A stretch of DNA of 64,000 nt from Propioniciclava soli (GCF_014858005.1 NZ_JACYOT010000006.1:248001-312000), one strand, 5' to 3'; shown: positions 17,387 to 25,581, counted from the stretch's first letter. The notes: generated by a model from the sequence alone, not told the origin. Numbers and translations: made by a program.

Positions 17387-18253
17387 TCAGCCCTCGGCCG
17401 GGGCGAACCCCGCCCACCGGGCGAGGGTGCGGGTGATGCGCGGGTTGAACGGCAGCGGGCGCCCGTCCAGCTCGACGACGGGGCACACGCCCCGGATCGC
17501 CGAGACGAGCCACACCCCGGTGGCCAGCCCCAGTTCCTCGGGCTTCATCAGGCGTTCCCGCACCTCGCGGCCCGCCGCGGCGGCGTGCTCGGCGATGACG
17601 GCGAGGGTGACGGACGGCAGGATCCCGGTGTGCGCGGTGGGCGTCGTGTCGAGCAGCCCGTGGCGGGCCACGACCAGCGCGCTGGTCGGCCCCTCCAGCA
17701 GGTACCCGTCGCTGCTGACGAAGACGGCGTCGTCGGCCCCACGGCGGGCCGCCTCGCGCTTGGCGGCCGCGTTCGTGGCGTAGGAGATGGTCTTGACGCC
17801 GCCGAGCAGCCACGGGGCGTCCCGGAAGGCGTCGGCGCGTCGACCCGTCGTCAGGGCGGCGACCCGCAGTGGCACGCACGAGCCCGGCACGGGGGCCACC
17901 AGCGCCACCCCCACCGGGTCGGACGCCACGAACTCGCCGCCGCGCGTCCAGATGACCTTGCAGACCGCCTCGCCCTCGCCCTCCCACGCCTCGGCCGCCT
18001 CGTGGACCAGCCCAGTCCAGGCGGCCACGTCGATGGGGGGCAGGCCCATGGCTGCCGCAGAACGCGCGAACCGTTCGAGGTGGCGGGTGGCGTGGTCGAC
18101 GCGGACTCCCTCGGCGTCGCGGACCACGCGCAGGGCGTCGAAACAGCCGTCGCCGCGGGTGAAGCCCAGGTCGTCGGCCGGCACCAGAGGTGAGCCCGGG
18201 GTCAGGACGCCCCGGCCCAGCACGGCCACCACGCGGGGGATCGAGGTCTCCAT
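17387..18253 (-). CDS. pabC: Aminodeoxychorismate lyase (class IV aminotransferase fold)
   Basis: This 288-residue PLP enzyme probably releases pyruvate from 4-amino-4-deoxychorismate to give p-aminobenzoate for folate. DLGFTRGDGCFDALRV is the N-terminal domain motif, WLLGGVKTISYATNAAAKREA holds the PLP lysine, and EGPTSALV plus GILPSVT are the phosphate-cup segments. Class IV relatives (branched-chain or D-amino acid aminotransferases) cannot be excluded by sequence alone. A TATCCT box lies 6 nt before the ATG, so a leaderless mRNA is likely. The promoter region is shared with the divergent sulfurtransferase. Confidence 0.82.
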   Translation of the reverse strand: METSIPRVVAVLGRGVLTPGSPLVPADDLGFTRGDGCFDALRVVRDAEGVRVDHATRHLERFARSAAAMGLPPIDVAAWTGLVHEAAEAWEGEGEAVCKVIWTRGGEFVASDPVGVALVAPVPGSCVPLRVAALTTGRRADAFRDAPWLLGGVKTISYATNAAAKREAARRGADDAVFVSSDGYLLEGPTSALVVARHGLLDTTPTAHTGILPSVTLAVIAEHAAAAGREVRERLMKPEELGLATGVWLVSAIRGVCPVVELDGRPLPFNPRITRTLARWAGFAPAEG

Positions 18254-18290
18254 GGGCTCAGGATAGGACGCGCGCGGCTAGGCTCGGCGC
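18254..18290. promoter_or_regulatory. Divergent pair of leaderless promoters (pabC / sulfurtransferase)
   Basis: The 37-nt interval carries TATCCT 6 nt before the pabC ATG (minus strand) and TAGGCT (18279-18284) 6 nt before the sulfurtransferase ATG (plus strand). Both genes therefore appear to be leaderless and to share one short control region. Confidence 0.65.
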
Positions 18291-19130
18291 ATGATCGCAC
18301 CGGTGGTGGACGTGGCATGGCTGGCCGAGCACCCCGAGGCGGTGCTGGCTGACTTGCGGTGGCATCTGGACGGCCGCTCGGGCCTGGACGCCCACGCCCG
18401 CGGCCACATCCCCAACTCGGTGTTCGTGGACCTGCCGACCGTGTTGGCCGCAGAACCGACCCCGGACGGCGGGCGTCACCCGCTGCCGACGCCGGAGGTG
18501 TTCGCCGCGGGAATGCGCGCCGCGGGCATCTCCGACGACTCCGTGGTGGTGGCCTATGACGACGCGGGTGGGGCGTCCGCGGCTCGGCTCGTGTGGCTGC
18601 TGCGCTCGCGCGGGGTGGACGCGGCCCTGCTCGACGGGGGCATCGACGCCTGGCCCGGTGAGCTGGCCACCGGGGTGTGGACGCCACCGGCGCCGGGTGA
18701 GTTCACGGCCCGCCCCTGGGATCCGGCCGGCCTGGCCACCATCGACGACGCCGCCACGGCCCGGCACGTGGTGGACGCGCGGGCGTCCGAGCGCTACCGC
18801 GGCGAGACGGAGCCCATCGACCCCCGCGCGGGACACATCCCCGGCGCCATCAGCCTGCCCTTCGCCGGCAACCTGGACGCCGACGGCCGCTTCCTGCCCC
18901 CGGACGCCCTCGCCGAGCGTTTCCGCGCCGCCGGGTTGTCGCAGGACGCCGAGGTGATCGTCTACTGCGGCTCGGGCGTCACCGCGTGCCACAACCTGAT
19001 CGCCCTCGAGCGCGCCGGGTTCGGCCGCCTGCGCCTCTACCCGGGGTCGTGGTCGCAGTACGCCGCCACCGAGCGGCCCGCCGCCATCGGGGACGACCCC
19101 GGCACGCGCCCCGCCGTCCACGTCGTCTGA
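18291..19130 (+). CDS. Two-domain sulfurtransferase (thiosulfate / 3-mercaptopyruvate)
   Basis: This 279-residue protein has tandem rhodanese domains. The N-terminal domain (about 1-130, inactive) includes GHIPNSVFVDLP and VVAYDDAGGASAARLVWLL. The C-terminal domain (about 145-279) has ARASERYRG, RAGHIPGAISLPF and the catalytic loop VYCGSGVTACHN with the active cysteine near residue 226. The CGSGVT loop is closer to mercaptopyruvate-type enzymes (CGSGVTA) than to classical rhodaneses (CRKGVTA). It transfers sulfane sulfur to cyanide or thiols in the cytosol. Confidence 0.9.
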   Translation: MIAPVVDVAWLAEHPEAVLADLRWHLDGRSGLDAHARGHIPNSVFVDLPTVLAAEPTPDGGRHPLPTPEVFAAGMRAAGISDDSVVVAYDDAGGASAARLVWLLRSRGVDAALLDGGIDAWPGELATGVWTPPAPGEFTARPWDPAGLATIDDAATARHVVDARASERYRGETEPIDPRAGHIPGAISLPFAGNLDADGRFLPPDALAERFRAAGLSQDAEVIVYCGSGVTACHNLIALERAGFGRLRLYPGSWSQYAATERPAAIGDDPGTRPAVHVV

Positions 19131-19169
19131 TCGTTGTCCGCCCGGGACGGCGAACGCTCCGCGACGGGG

Positions 19170-19327
19170 GTCGGGCTGTCAGCCGCACAGCGAGCCGTCG
19201 AGCAGGTGGCGACGCAGGGGTCCTCACACGCACCGGCGGCAACCAGCGCAACCGCGTCTGGATCGCCCCGGACGCCATCGACGCCCTCGACGCCTTCGCC
19301 GAGCGCGTGGGACGGCGCGCGTACTGA
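19170..19327 (+). pseudogene. Remnant of a Fic family protein C-terminus
   Basis: Two adjoining frames read LSAAQRAVEQVATQG and then VLTRTGGNQRNRVWIAPDAI followed by a Leu/Asp-rich helix ending in GRRAY and a stop. This fits the C-terminal winged-helix tail of actinobacterial Fic proteins (a GNRRNRVW-type motif followed by ALDAFAERAGRR). A single frameshift joins the two parts, and the catalytic HPFxxGNGR core is absent. It lies just outside the island's left repeat, immediately after the sulfurtransferase gene. The rest of 19131-19462 shows nothing recognisable. Confidence 0.55.
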
Positions 19328-19462
19328 CGCATCGCCCCCACGACGGTCCGCCGTCGCGGGGAGGGCGACCGAGGCAACGGATCGATGCTCTGCTGGGCAG
19401 GACGCTTCTTCGCCCGTGGCGAGACCCTTCGCGTCAACGCACGAATCCAATCGGCCCATGTG

Positions 19463-19549
19463 AAAGGGCCCTGACGCTTCGAAGATGCAGGTCAGGGGCC
19501 CTTTCAGGTCAACGGCACCTGTCAGAGGTCGAAGTGAATCTCGAACTCC
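19463..19549. repeat. Left copy of the glnA1 3'-end repeat (attachment-site-like)
   Basis: This segment duplicates the glnA1 terminator hairpin and the last codons of glnA1 (minus-strand reading EFE-hydrophobic-x-FDL and stop). Positions 19485-19535 are identical over 51 bp to 25606-25656. The flanking parts match with a few changes, including a 1-nt deletion in the hairpin arm. A truncated copy of a gene end on the far side of a foreign segment is what site-specific integration into the 3' end of that gene leaves. Confidence 0.85.
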
Positions 19550-19660
19550 CCAGCCGGCGTTGGGTGGGGTTGGAGATCTCGGGCAAACACCGTTTGACCT
19601 GCGCAAACGTCGATCTGGCTTGTTGGCCCGTGACGGCTGATTTCGGCGTCGAACGGTTCT

Positions 19661-19685
19661 CTTGCGGTATCACTGCGGTATTTGG
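19661..19685. repeat. Left copy of a 23-bp internal island motif
   Basis: The motif is TGCGGTATCACTGCGGTAT plus TTGG, and 19 of 23 positions match 25541-25563 in the same orientation. Inside each copy, CGGTA recurs with a spacing of 11 bp. The paired location near each island end suggests arm-type recombinase or accessory-protein sites, which is an inference. Confidence 0.5.
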
Positions 19686-19691
19686 AGGGCG

Positions 19692-20477
19692 TCATGTGTC
19701 TCCGTTTGAAAGGGGCGCGGCATCCAACTCCGGGGTCGGGAGCGCATCCTCCTTGATGTCGGCGTACGCGTGCGGACCGACGGCGAGGTGGCAGAAGTAG
19801 TCGATCAGCTTGCGGAGGTTGCGACACCGGTCGCCGTAGGTCGCGATCTTGCTCATCGCGAAGTCGGCGCTGCTCAGCGGAACGCCCTTGGAGTTGATCT
19901 GGATGGCGATTTCGGAGACGGTCTCGGCCTCAAGGTCGATGATTCCGATCTACGCGTTCTGGACCCGGCCCAGGTGGACGAGGTTGGTCTCGAAAATCTT
20001 AGCGTCGACATCGGGGTTGCATTCGAGGTACTTGCGCGCGAAGGACAGGGGCGACTCGGAGTTGAAGTACTCGCTGATGTCGGCGATCCACTGTGGGTTC
20101 TTTCGGATCACCGGGGTCAGCGTCGCGAAATCCTCGGTAATAGGATTGAAGGGGATCGTGATCCGAGCGGACTTATACCGCTTGTTGATCACGTTGAGGC
20201 TGGCAACGGCCGCCCGGGGCGCGGTGATGCGCTGCTGGCCGTTGATCAGGATCTGCTGGTGAGCGGGCGACCTGGCCGCGCTTGAGTTTGGCGCCGACCG
20301 ACTGCCAGGTGATCAGGTAACCGACGGGGTAGCCCTTGTAGAGCGAGTCCTCAGGCCGCGGACCTTGACGCTGTCCCAGACGAAAGGACGCTGGAGCTCC
20401 GGGATCGCTATCGGGTCACTCTTCACGTCTGCCAACGACTGTGTGATATCGGACTGCGTCACCGAGTACTTCGCCAT
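19692..20477 (-). pseudogene. Broken DUF262 (GmrSD/SspE-like) restriction-type protein
   Basis: An ATG at 20477 opens MAKYSVTQSDITQSLADVKS and then AIPELQRPFVWDSVKVR, the N-terminus of DUF262 NTPase/nuclease proteins (GmrSD and SspE group, which cut modified or phage DNA). A 1-nt loss then shifts the frame into DSLYKGYPVGYLITWQ, and a second shift leads into LINGQQRITAP-like sequence and SARITIPFNPITEDFATLTP. A TAG at 19950-19952 replaces a probable Gln codon before [36 protein letters not shown] and IDYFCHLAV. The C-terminal half of the family (usually more than 550 residues) is missing. The gene is clearly inactive. Confidence 0.8.
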
Positions 20478-20660
20478 TGCTGCTCCTCGCTTGGTCGTGA
20501 GACACGCTAACGGCATCCTCCGACACGCACCGGGCAATCGAGCCCGGACATCCTCGGCCTACGACGTTGTGTGGCTGACTACGTCGACGGTCGTGCGCCG
20601 GGTGTCCTCGTCGCGACGGCCCAGGTCGTATTCGGCTGGGGCCGGTGCCTGGAGGGTGCG

Positions 20661-20935
20661 TCGACGACCGCCGCCCAATGCGTGCGCATCGACTCGGCCA
20701 CGTCCATCTCGGGCCACAGGTCGATGAGGAGCTGCGTCGAGGTAGAGGCGCAAGCTCCCCCCCGTCGCCGTAGGCCAGTAGCCGCTCGTAGACGAGCTTT
20801 CGGTCGGCGCCGAGCGAGCGGTCCCGCCAGAACTCGTCGTTGTCCTCGTCGATCAAGTCGAAGAACTTGATCCTGCGGAAGCATGCCGGCGCTTCGAGCC
20901 GCCACAGCCGATCGGGGACGGTGTGAACGGAAACC
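20661..20935 (-). pseudogene. Unidentified decayed coding remnant
   Basis: Protein-like pieces occur in three shifting frames: LWRLEAPACFRRIKFFDLID with DEDNDEFWRDRSLGADRKLV, then SLRLYLDA, then LLIDLWPEMDVAESMRTHWA. The pieces join if one allows two frameshifts, so this is probably the tail of a dead gene. I do not recognise the family. Confidence 0.35.
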
Positions 20936-20997
20936 GGAATCCCGGTGGCGCTGGGTGCTCGGTGAAGCTGACTCGGGCGACAGGAAGGAGCAGCGTG

Positions 20998-21778
20998 ATG
21001 AGCGTCGCGAAGTGCCTCGGCGTCGATGATCTCGCCCCGAACATGCAGGAAGTACGCGCCGAATGGCCTTGTTGGCAGGACGTTGAGCAGGCGCTGACCG
21101 TCGTCGACGACCTCGTGGTTCTGCCGCGCTGGATGAAGCACTCGGCGCCCATCGAGCGGGACGCTGTACTCGCAGGGCTTCGTCGTCTGGCCGAGCGAGA
21201 TCCGCGCGCCTATGTCGCACTCGCCTGGCTGGTTGTACCTGGCGCATCGCTGGTTGCCGGTCGACTGCGCAGGCTCGGCTAAGTGGTCGCCGGCCAGCTG
21301 TGGATCCAGATCTGCGACCACGATCATGGCCGACGACGCGTACGTCGCGACGACGATCCTGAGGCGTGTTGAGCGCGAGTCCATGGCTGAGCTCGGTTTC
21401 GGCGAGCTGGCCAAGCGTCGCGATCCCACGTGGGCGAGCTCGGTCCTCATCGAGCGGTACGACGAGACGATCCCGGCGGGGGACGCGGACGCCGAGGAGT
21501 TACGGGTGCAACTCACAGAGCTCCTGCGACGGGCTCTCGACTCAGGAGCGCTGTCCGACCAGGACCGCGGTTTGCTCCTGGATCTGGCTCTCGCGGCCAA
21601 CCTTGCGGATGCACCCCTTCGGCGTGGCAGGGCTGGGCTGACCACGCCGTCGGTCGCCCAGTTGGTCAGTGAGGATCACGTGCTCGCGGCCCGGACGATC
21701 CGCCGCCACGCCGCGAATGCGCTCTACAGGCTGGGGGAGGTCGCCCGTCAAGGCGGGCGCTCTGACGACTGGCCTTAA
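20998..21778 (+). pseudogene. Broken sigma-region-4-like actinobacterial protein
   Basis: A good ribosome binding site (GGAAGGAG) precedes the ATG at 20998. The first part reads DAVLAGLRRLAERDPRAYVA and LAWLVVPGASLVAG, then meets TAA (21280-21282) where a Glu codon is expected (RLG-stop-VVAGQLWIQI). A later +1 shift near 21320 restores the frame at MADDAYVATTILRRVERESM. The C-terminus (DQDRGLLLDLALAANL and LAARTIRRHAANALYRLG) resembles a sigma-70 region 4-type HTH. Proteins of this pattern occur in actinobacterial mobile elements. The second half (from ATG 21326) could still be translated as a 150-residue fragment. Confidence 0.6.
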
Positions 21779-22686
21779 GTCCAGGACAGCGTCTCATGCG
21801 ACCACGTCTTGCCATCGGCATCGCCGGAGAGTGCGGGGTCGATGAGGCGTTTCGCGAGATCGGCGGCGAGGTCCACGCTGCGGTAGTCGGTGCAGTGGGG
21901 GACGGGCCTGCTGAGTTTGGCGTAGCCGGCTCCCCACGCGGAGGGCACCGCGAAGCTGTCGAACCGCTTCATCTGGCGTCGGCGTGCCTCGATGACGATG
22001 GCGACTCGCAGCGCGCTGCCGTCGATGTCCTGCGTAGTCGCGATGACGACAAGGTCGACGAGGTCCTTCTCGCGGCTCGACGTACGTTCGTTGTACTCGG
22101 TCATGGTTGCGCAGACCTTGTCGGCGATCTGGTCGACGACGGGGTAGAGGCGGTACTCGTGGCTGACGAGGCGCGGCAGCTCCAGTGCGTTCGCCGGGTC
22201 GGTCGTGGTGACCTCTCCGGTGATCCCGCTGCCGACGGCGAGGTCAACCTGCAGCGAGCCCTTGGTGCTGAGGCCGATGAGGATCTCGAACCTGGCCTGG
22301 TAGCCTTCGGTGTAGGGCTGGGTGTCGTTGCCGATCGACTGGGTGTGGCTGACGTACTGGAACCGGAAGTGGTCACCGAGGTCGATCTCCGTCAGGCGGA
22401 TCAGGTCGTCGAGAGCTTCGGTGAGAGTTAAGCCGCGGCGGTACAGGTCGATGTCCCGAGTGGCGCGGGTCGAAGGCACTCGGGCGAGCATGCCCGTGCC
22501 GCCCTTCAGCACCCACTTGGAGTCGCCGGCCTCGGAGAACACGCGGCTCAGGAAGCGGTTGAAGTACTCCAGCTGGATCCGGTTGTTGACGTCGAGTGAC
22601 GGATCGGCAGCAGCTGCCCTCCTCGCTGCGTCCTTGATCGCGTTTTCGACGCCGCGCGGAGTGGAGTACGGCTCGGGCTCAGCCAC
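21775..22686 (-). CDS. abiEii: AbiEii/AbiGii-type nucleotidyltransferase toxin
   Basis: This toxin of about 303 residues belongs to a type IV toxin-antitoxin system. The nucleotidyltransferase core is visible as WVLKGGTGMLARVPSTRATR followed by DIDLYRRG (the GG-x-L...RxTxDID signature) near residues 55-80. LQVDLAVG and the helical segment PVVDQIADKVCATMTEYN with SSREKDLVDLVVIA complete the usual layout. Characterised relatives transfer nucleotides to tRNA or other targets, arresting growth and aborting phage infection. The GTG at 22686 overlaps the antitoxin stop by 8 nt. The reading frame is intact, unlike most of the island. Confidence 0.88.
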   Translation of the reverse strand: MAEPEPYSTPRGVENAIKDAARRAAAADPSLDVNNRIQLEYFNRFLSRVFSEAGDSKWVLKGGTGMLARVPSTRATRDIDLYRRGLTLTEALDDLIRLTEIDLGDHFRFQYVSHTQSIGNDTQPYTEGYQARFEILIGLSTKGSLQVDLAVGSGITGEVTTTDPANALELPRLVSHEYRLYPVVDQIADKVCATMTEYNERTSSREKDLVDLVVIATTQDIDGSALRVAIVIEARRRQMKRFDSFAVPSAWGAGYAKLSRPVPHCTDYRSVDLAADLAKRLIDPALSGDADGKTWSHETLSWT

Positions 22687-23734
22687 GCGTGACCGCCTTC
22701 TGGGTCTCACGAATGGCGGCAAGCGTCTCCGGCTTCAGCGCGATGCTGTCGCTCAGCGCAGTAACCCATCCCCGGCTGATCTTCTCCATGACGTCGCTGT
22801 CAACGAGCTGTGCTGAGATTCGGCGCGCGACCTCGTCGAGACCTGCGTTCGTGAGCAGGTCGGCGCTCACGCGCTCCATAGTTGCGTTGAAGCCGGCGAG
22901 CTGGGGAGCCATCGAACTCCGGATTGTTGCGGCAACCGACTCTTGGATCGAGCGCCTGGTCTGTTGCATCTCGGGTGTCATGACGAGCCGATCGAGGTCT
23001 TGCTTGCTGAGGCCGACGAGGTAGTTCGCAGCGACCCGAGAGCCGAGCGACGCGTCGGCGGCGACTCGACGCGCGACAGCCTCCGGGTCGATGCCTGCGA
23101 TCTCCATCAGCCGATCCAGCAGCGCGGCTCCATCACCCTTCTTGAGTCCGGTGCGCTGGGCGAGGTGAGCGAGGAGTGATCGGAGCCGCTCGAGGTCGAG
23201 CTCCCGCTTGCGAGTGGCGTCGCGGAGTGCGTCGGCGACGAGGCTGAGGTCGCCCACCTCTTCGACGAGATCGGCGATGGTGCGCTCCATCGTCATGACC
23301 GGCAGACCATCGACGAGCGTGACGTCGCAGGGGTCGAGGGTGCGCTGGCGGTAGCGAACGGCGCTGCGCTGACTCTGGCGGCGGCCGGGGGAGACGAACT
23401 CGTGCCGCAGGGCGCGGAAGTCGCCGATGCCGTGCAGGTCGGCGGCGGACTCTCCTGCCACAACGACACCGTTGGCGGGGTCCTTGATGCGCGCCTCGCC
23501 CATCGCCTTCGGATCGGTGCTGAGCCAGGCTGCCTTCAGGTCGTCGTGCGGGCCGGCGGGAGCGCCGGCGTCCTTGTAGACCCCGTGAGCGAGACGTTCT
23601 AGCTGGCCGTCCGCGGCGAGTCGGGAGAGGTCGAGGCGTGTGATGCCGTGCAGGCTGGCTTGAGCCGACGTCACCATGCCCCACTGGTAGGCGGTGACCT
23701 CAGCGAGCACGTGGAGGGCATCCTTTGACTTCAT
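22679..23734 (-). CDS. abiEi: AbiEi-type antitoxin / autorepressor
   Basis: This 351-residue protein begins MKSKDALHVLAEVTAYQWGM and continues as an N-terminal winged-helix (VTSAQASLHGITRLDLSRLA with ADGQLERLAHGVYKDAGAP), the AbiEi_4 antitoxin pattern. A middle domain (VVVAGESAADLHGIGDF, TLVDGLPVMTMERTIADLV) follows, then a long helical C-terminus. AbiEi proteins counteract the AbiEii toxin and repress their own promoter by binding inverted repeats. The ATG at 23734 directly follows such an inverted repeat. The antitoxin-first, overlapping order is standard for AbiE. Confidence 0.87.
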   Translation of the reverse strand: MKSKDALHVLAEVTAYQWGMVTSAQASLHGITRLDLSRLAADGQLERLAHGVYKDAGAPAGPHDDLKAAWLSTDPKAMGEARIKDPANGVVVAGESAADLHGIGDFRALRHEFVSPGRRQSQRSAVRYRQRTLDPCDVTLVDGLPVMTMERTIADLVEEVGDLSLVADALRDATRKRELDLERLRSLLAHLAQRTGLKKGDGAALLDRLMEIAGIDPEAVARRVAADASLGSRVAANYLVGLSKQDLDRLVMTPEMQQTRRSIQESVAATIRSSMAPQLAGFNATMERVSADLLTNAGLDEVARRISAQLVDSDVMEKISRGWVTALSDSIALKPETLAAIRETQKAVTRG

Positions 23735-23771
23735 GCTTGGAGTGTATCGCCTCAGTGGATACATTCCAAGC
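23735..23771 (-). promoter_or_regulatory. abiE promoter embedded in an inverted-repeat operator
   Basis: Two 14-bp arms (23735-23748 and 23758-23771, 13 of 14 complementary) flank a 9-nt spacer directly upstream of the abiEi ATG. On the minus strand, TTGGAA, 17 nt, TACACT, 6 nt and ATG give a complete leaderless promoter with the -35 in one arm and the -10 in the other. Binding of AbiEi to both arms would occlude both polymerase contacts. Confidence 0.75.
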
Positions 23772-23784
23772 GCACAGTTGGCCA

Positions 23785-24706
23785 TCAAGGCCCCAGGGCA
23801 GGGCCGCTGCTCGAAGGCGTCGTGCGACGCAAGTCATCGAACGGAGCCGCGCGCAGGGTTCGCCGTGCGACGAGGTCCTTCACCCGATAGGCGAGCGCGG
23901 CAGTTGGGTGGTCCACCGGCAGCGGTTCACGGGCGAAGGCGAGCTCGAGCATCCGCTCGGCGTCGACCCCCTTACGGTGGAGGCCGTCGAGGTACTTCGC
24001 CAACTGACCGGCCTGCTCGTCGCGATGCCCGACGTGCGCGACGATCCGCTCCTGCCAGACGTCGAGGGCTTCGCCCTACCGGGCGTTGATCCGGTTGGTG
24101 AGGTTCCGGTGGTACGCCGCCTCGTCATTGTCGTGGGGTAAAGGTCCGGCGAGGCTGCGCTCGTCGGCGGGCACGCCGGTGCCAGCGCGCCAGACGGCGA
24201 GCTCTCGCCGTAGCTCGGCCGTGAGGACGTCGTCGTATCGCGTCGTCTAGGCCGGCAACCTCTCGCGTCGGGCGACTTCGCTAGCCAGCGCGCTGGCTCG
24301 GCGCGAGCGCTCGGACAGGTACGGCCCCCAGCTCGGATGGTCGGCCACAACCTCGGGGATGCCCGGCAGTCAGGGGAGGGTCTGGGTCCCGCGTACTCAG
24401 GGGCAGCACGCAGCATGGATGCGGCGAGGGTGACCGCGTCGGCGTACCGCGTGACCGCGTCGTGCAGCTGGGCCTCCGGCGAAGCGCCCGTAGTTTGCGT
24501 CGTGGCGGCGGAGACGGCCGCACCGTCGCGGGCGAGGATCCCTTCGAGCACCTCGGTTGCGGTCAGCGCACATTTGTCAGTCGAGCTGGGCAAGGCGTGT
24601 GTGTCATCGAAGCCGCGGACGAGGTGGGCGTGGTTCTCGACGCGACCCGGGTGAGCATCGTGTAGAGCAGCTGCCGGTCCTCCGCGCTCGTGCGATCCAC
24701 TCGATG
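23785..24706 (-). pseudogene. Remnant of a MobF-type conjugative relaxase C-terminal region
   Basis: Reading leftward on the minus strand, the pieces are AEDRQLLYTMLTR, ENHAHLVRGFDDTHAL, ATEVLEGILARDGAAVSA, PEVVADHPSWGPYLSERSRR, VLTAELRRELAVWRAGTGVP, EALDVWQERIVAHVGHRDEQ and VDAERMLELAFAREPLPVDH with PTAALAYRVKDL. Their order matches the helicase-tail and C-terminal region of large actinobacterial TrwC/TraA-like relaxases. At least two frameshifts and TAG codons at 24247-24249 and 24076-24078 kill the gene. The N-terminal relaxase domain is missing: sequence stops where the neighbouring gene at 24708 ends. This is the clearest sign that the island was once conjugative or mobilisable. Confidence 0.75.
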
Positions 24707-24707
24707 A

Positions 24708-25444
24708 CTAAGCGTCGTAGTCCTGGATGGCGAGGGCTTCAGCCCACGAGGTCTCAACCAACGTGCCATCAGGACGGCCGATGGGGTCCTGCCCGTCGTC
24801 CGCGGTCGATTCTGCAAGCGCGGAGCCGAGTAAGTCGGCGGTGATCGGCTCACTCCCTACCACCAGCTCGTAAATCGAGATCCGAAGCCCGACCCGAAGG
24901 CCAAGGCCTGGAAAGCGCGATACGACGTAACCAGGAGGATCGACGACCGCCTCTCCGGTGCTTGCCGCCAGGACGAACGGCTCGTAGTAGGCGCGCCAGA
25001 AAAGGTCGAGGTCAACGGCGATGTCCACGGCCACCTCCTCCTGTGGGGGATCAACGACGTCGACGTGGAGCCGATCCCAGACGCCGGAGTAGGGGACTGG
25101 GAAGGATGAGACGCAACCGAGGGCGACAGCAGGCTTCTGACCATTGATGCTCTTGATCATCGACTTCTGGGCTGCCAGCTGTGAGGGCAAGCCACTCTCC
25201 ATGCCGTTCGAGCGACCCTTCGCCTCGGCAACGATCCAGTCTCCCGGCAACGTCATGCCGAACAGATCGGGGCGCTTCCGTCCGAGGCCAAAGAACACCC
25301 GGTGCCGAGTCGCGTATCGGTCCACATGCATGAGGAACGCGACGCCAAGCTGTTGCCGGCAGCGGGGAAGCCCTGGGCCGTGAACGGCGCTTCGAGGAGG
25401 GTGGGCATCGGCAAACTCCAGGTCCGGAAGAACATGAGGTCCAC
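24708..25444 (-). pseudogene. Probable PD-(D/E)XK-like protein with EAK motif, N-terminal frameshift
   Basis: The main frame contains HRVFFGLGRKRPDLFG and then DWIVAEAKGRSNGMESGLPS with QLAAQKSMIKSINGQKP. The D-(strand)-EAK arrangement resembles the catalytic core of PD-(D/E)XK nucleases, though I cannot name a family. The best N-terminus (GTG 25444: DLMFFRTWSLPMPTLLEAPF, TAQGFPAAGNSLA) lies in another frame and joins the core by a 1-nt shift at about 25353-25365. The gene is therefore either recently inactivated or carries a sequence error. A start inside the intact frame would give up to 246 residues. C-terminal half: VDLDLFWRAYYEPFVLA and a Glu/Asp-rich tail. Confidence 0.5.
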
Positions 25445-25540
25445 GCAAGTCTACCGTTTCGACCGGGCGGCCACCGAGAGATGGGGTGGCAAGCTCAAAC
25501 CGTCCTGACGACCCGTCGAGAACCGCTCAGCGGAATCTCC

Positions 25541-25563
25541 TACGGTACTTCTGCGGTATTTGG
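25541..25563. repeat. Right copy of the 23-bp internal island motif
   Basis: It matches 19 of 23 positions of the copy near the left island end, in the same orientation, and lies about 20 bp inside the right repeat. Confidence 0.5.
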
Positions 25564-25581
25564 CCCCCACGAGCCCAAGCG

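Noticed and set aside
19463-19549. tRNA 3'-end attachment site
   Set aside because: The repeat contains the glnA1 stop codon region and a terminator hairpin. No tRNA cloverleaf or CCA end can be drawn.
19522-19827. Minus-strand open frame ending in the glnA1-like C-terminal residues
   Set aside because: It ends in FDL only because it runs into the duplicated glnA1 tail. The upstream part has no family resemblance.
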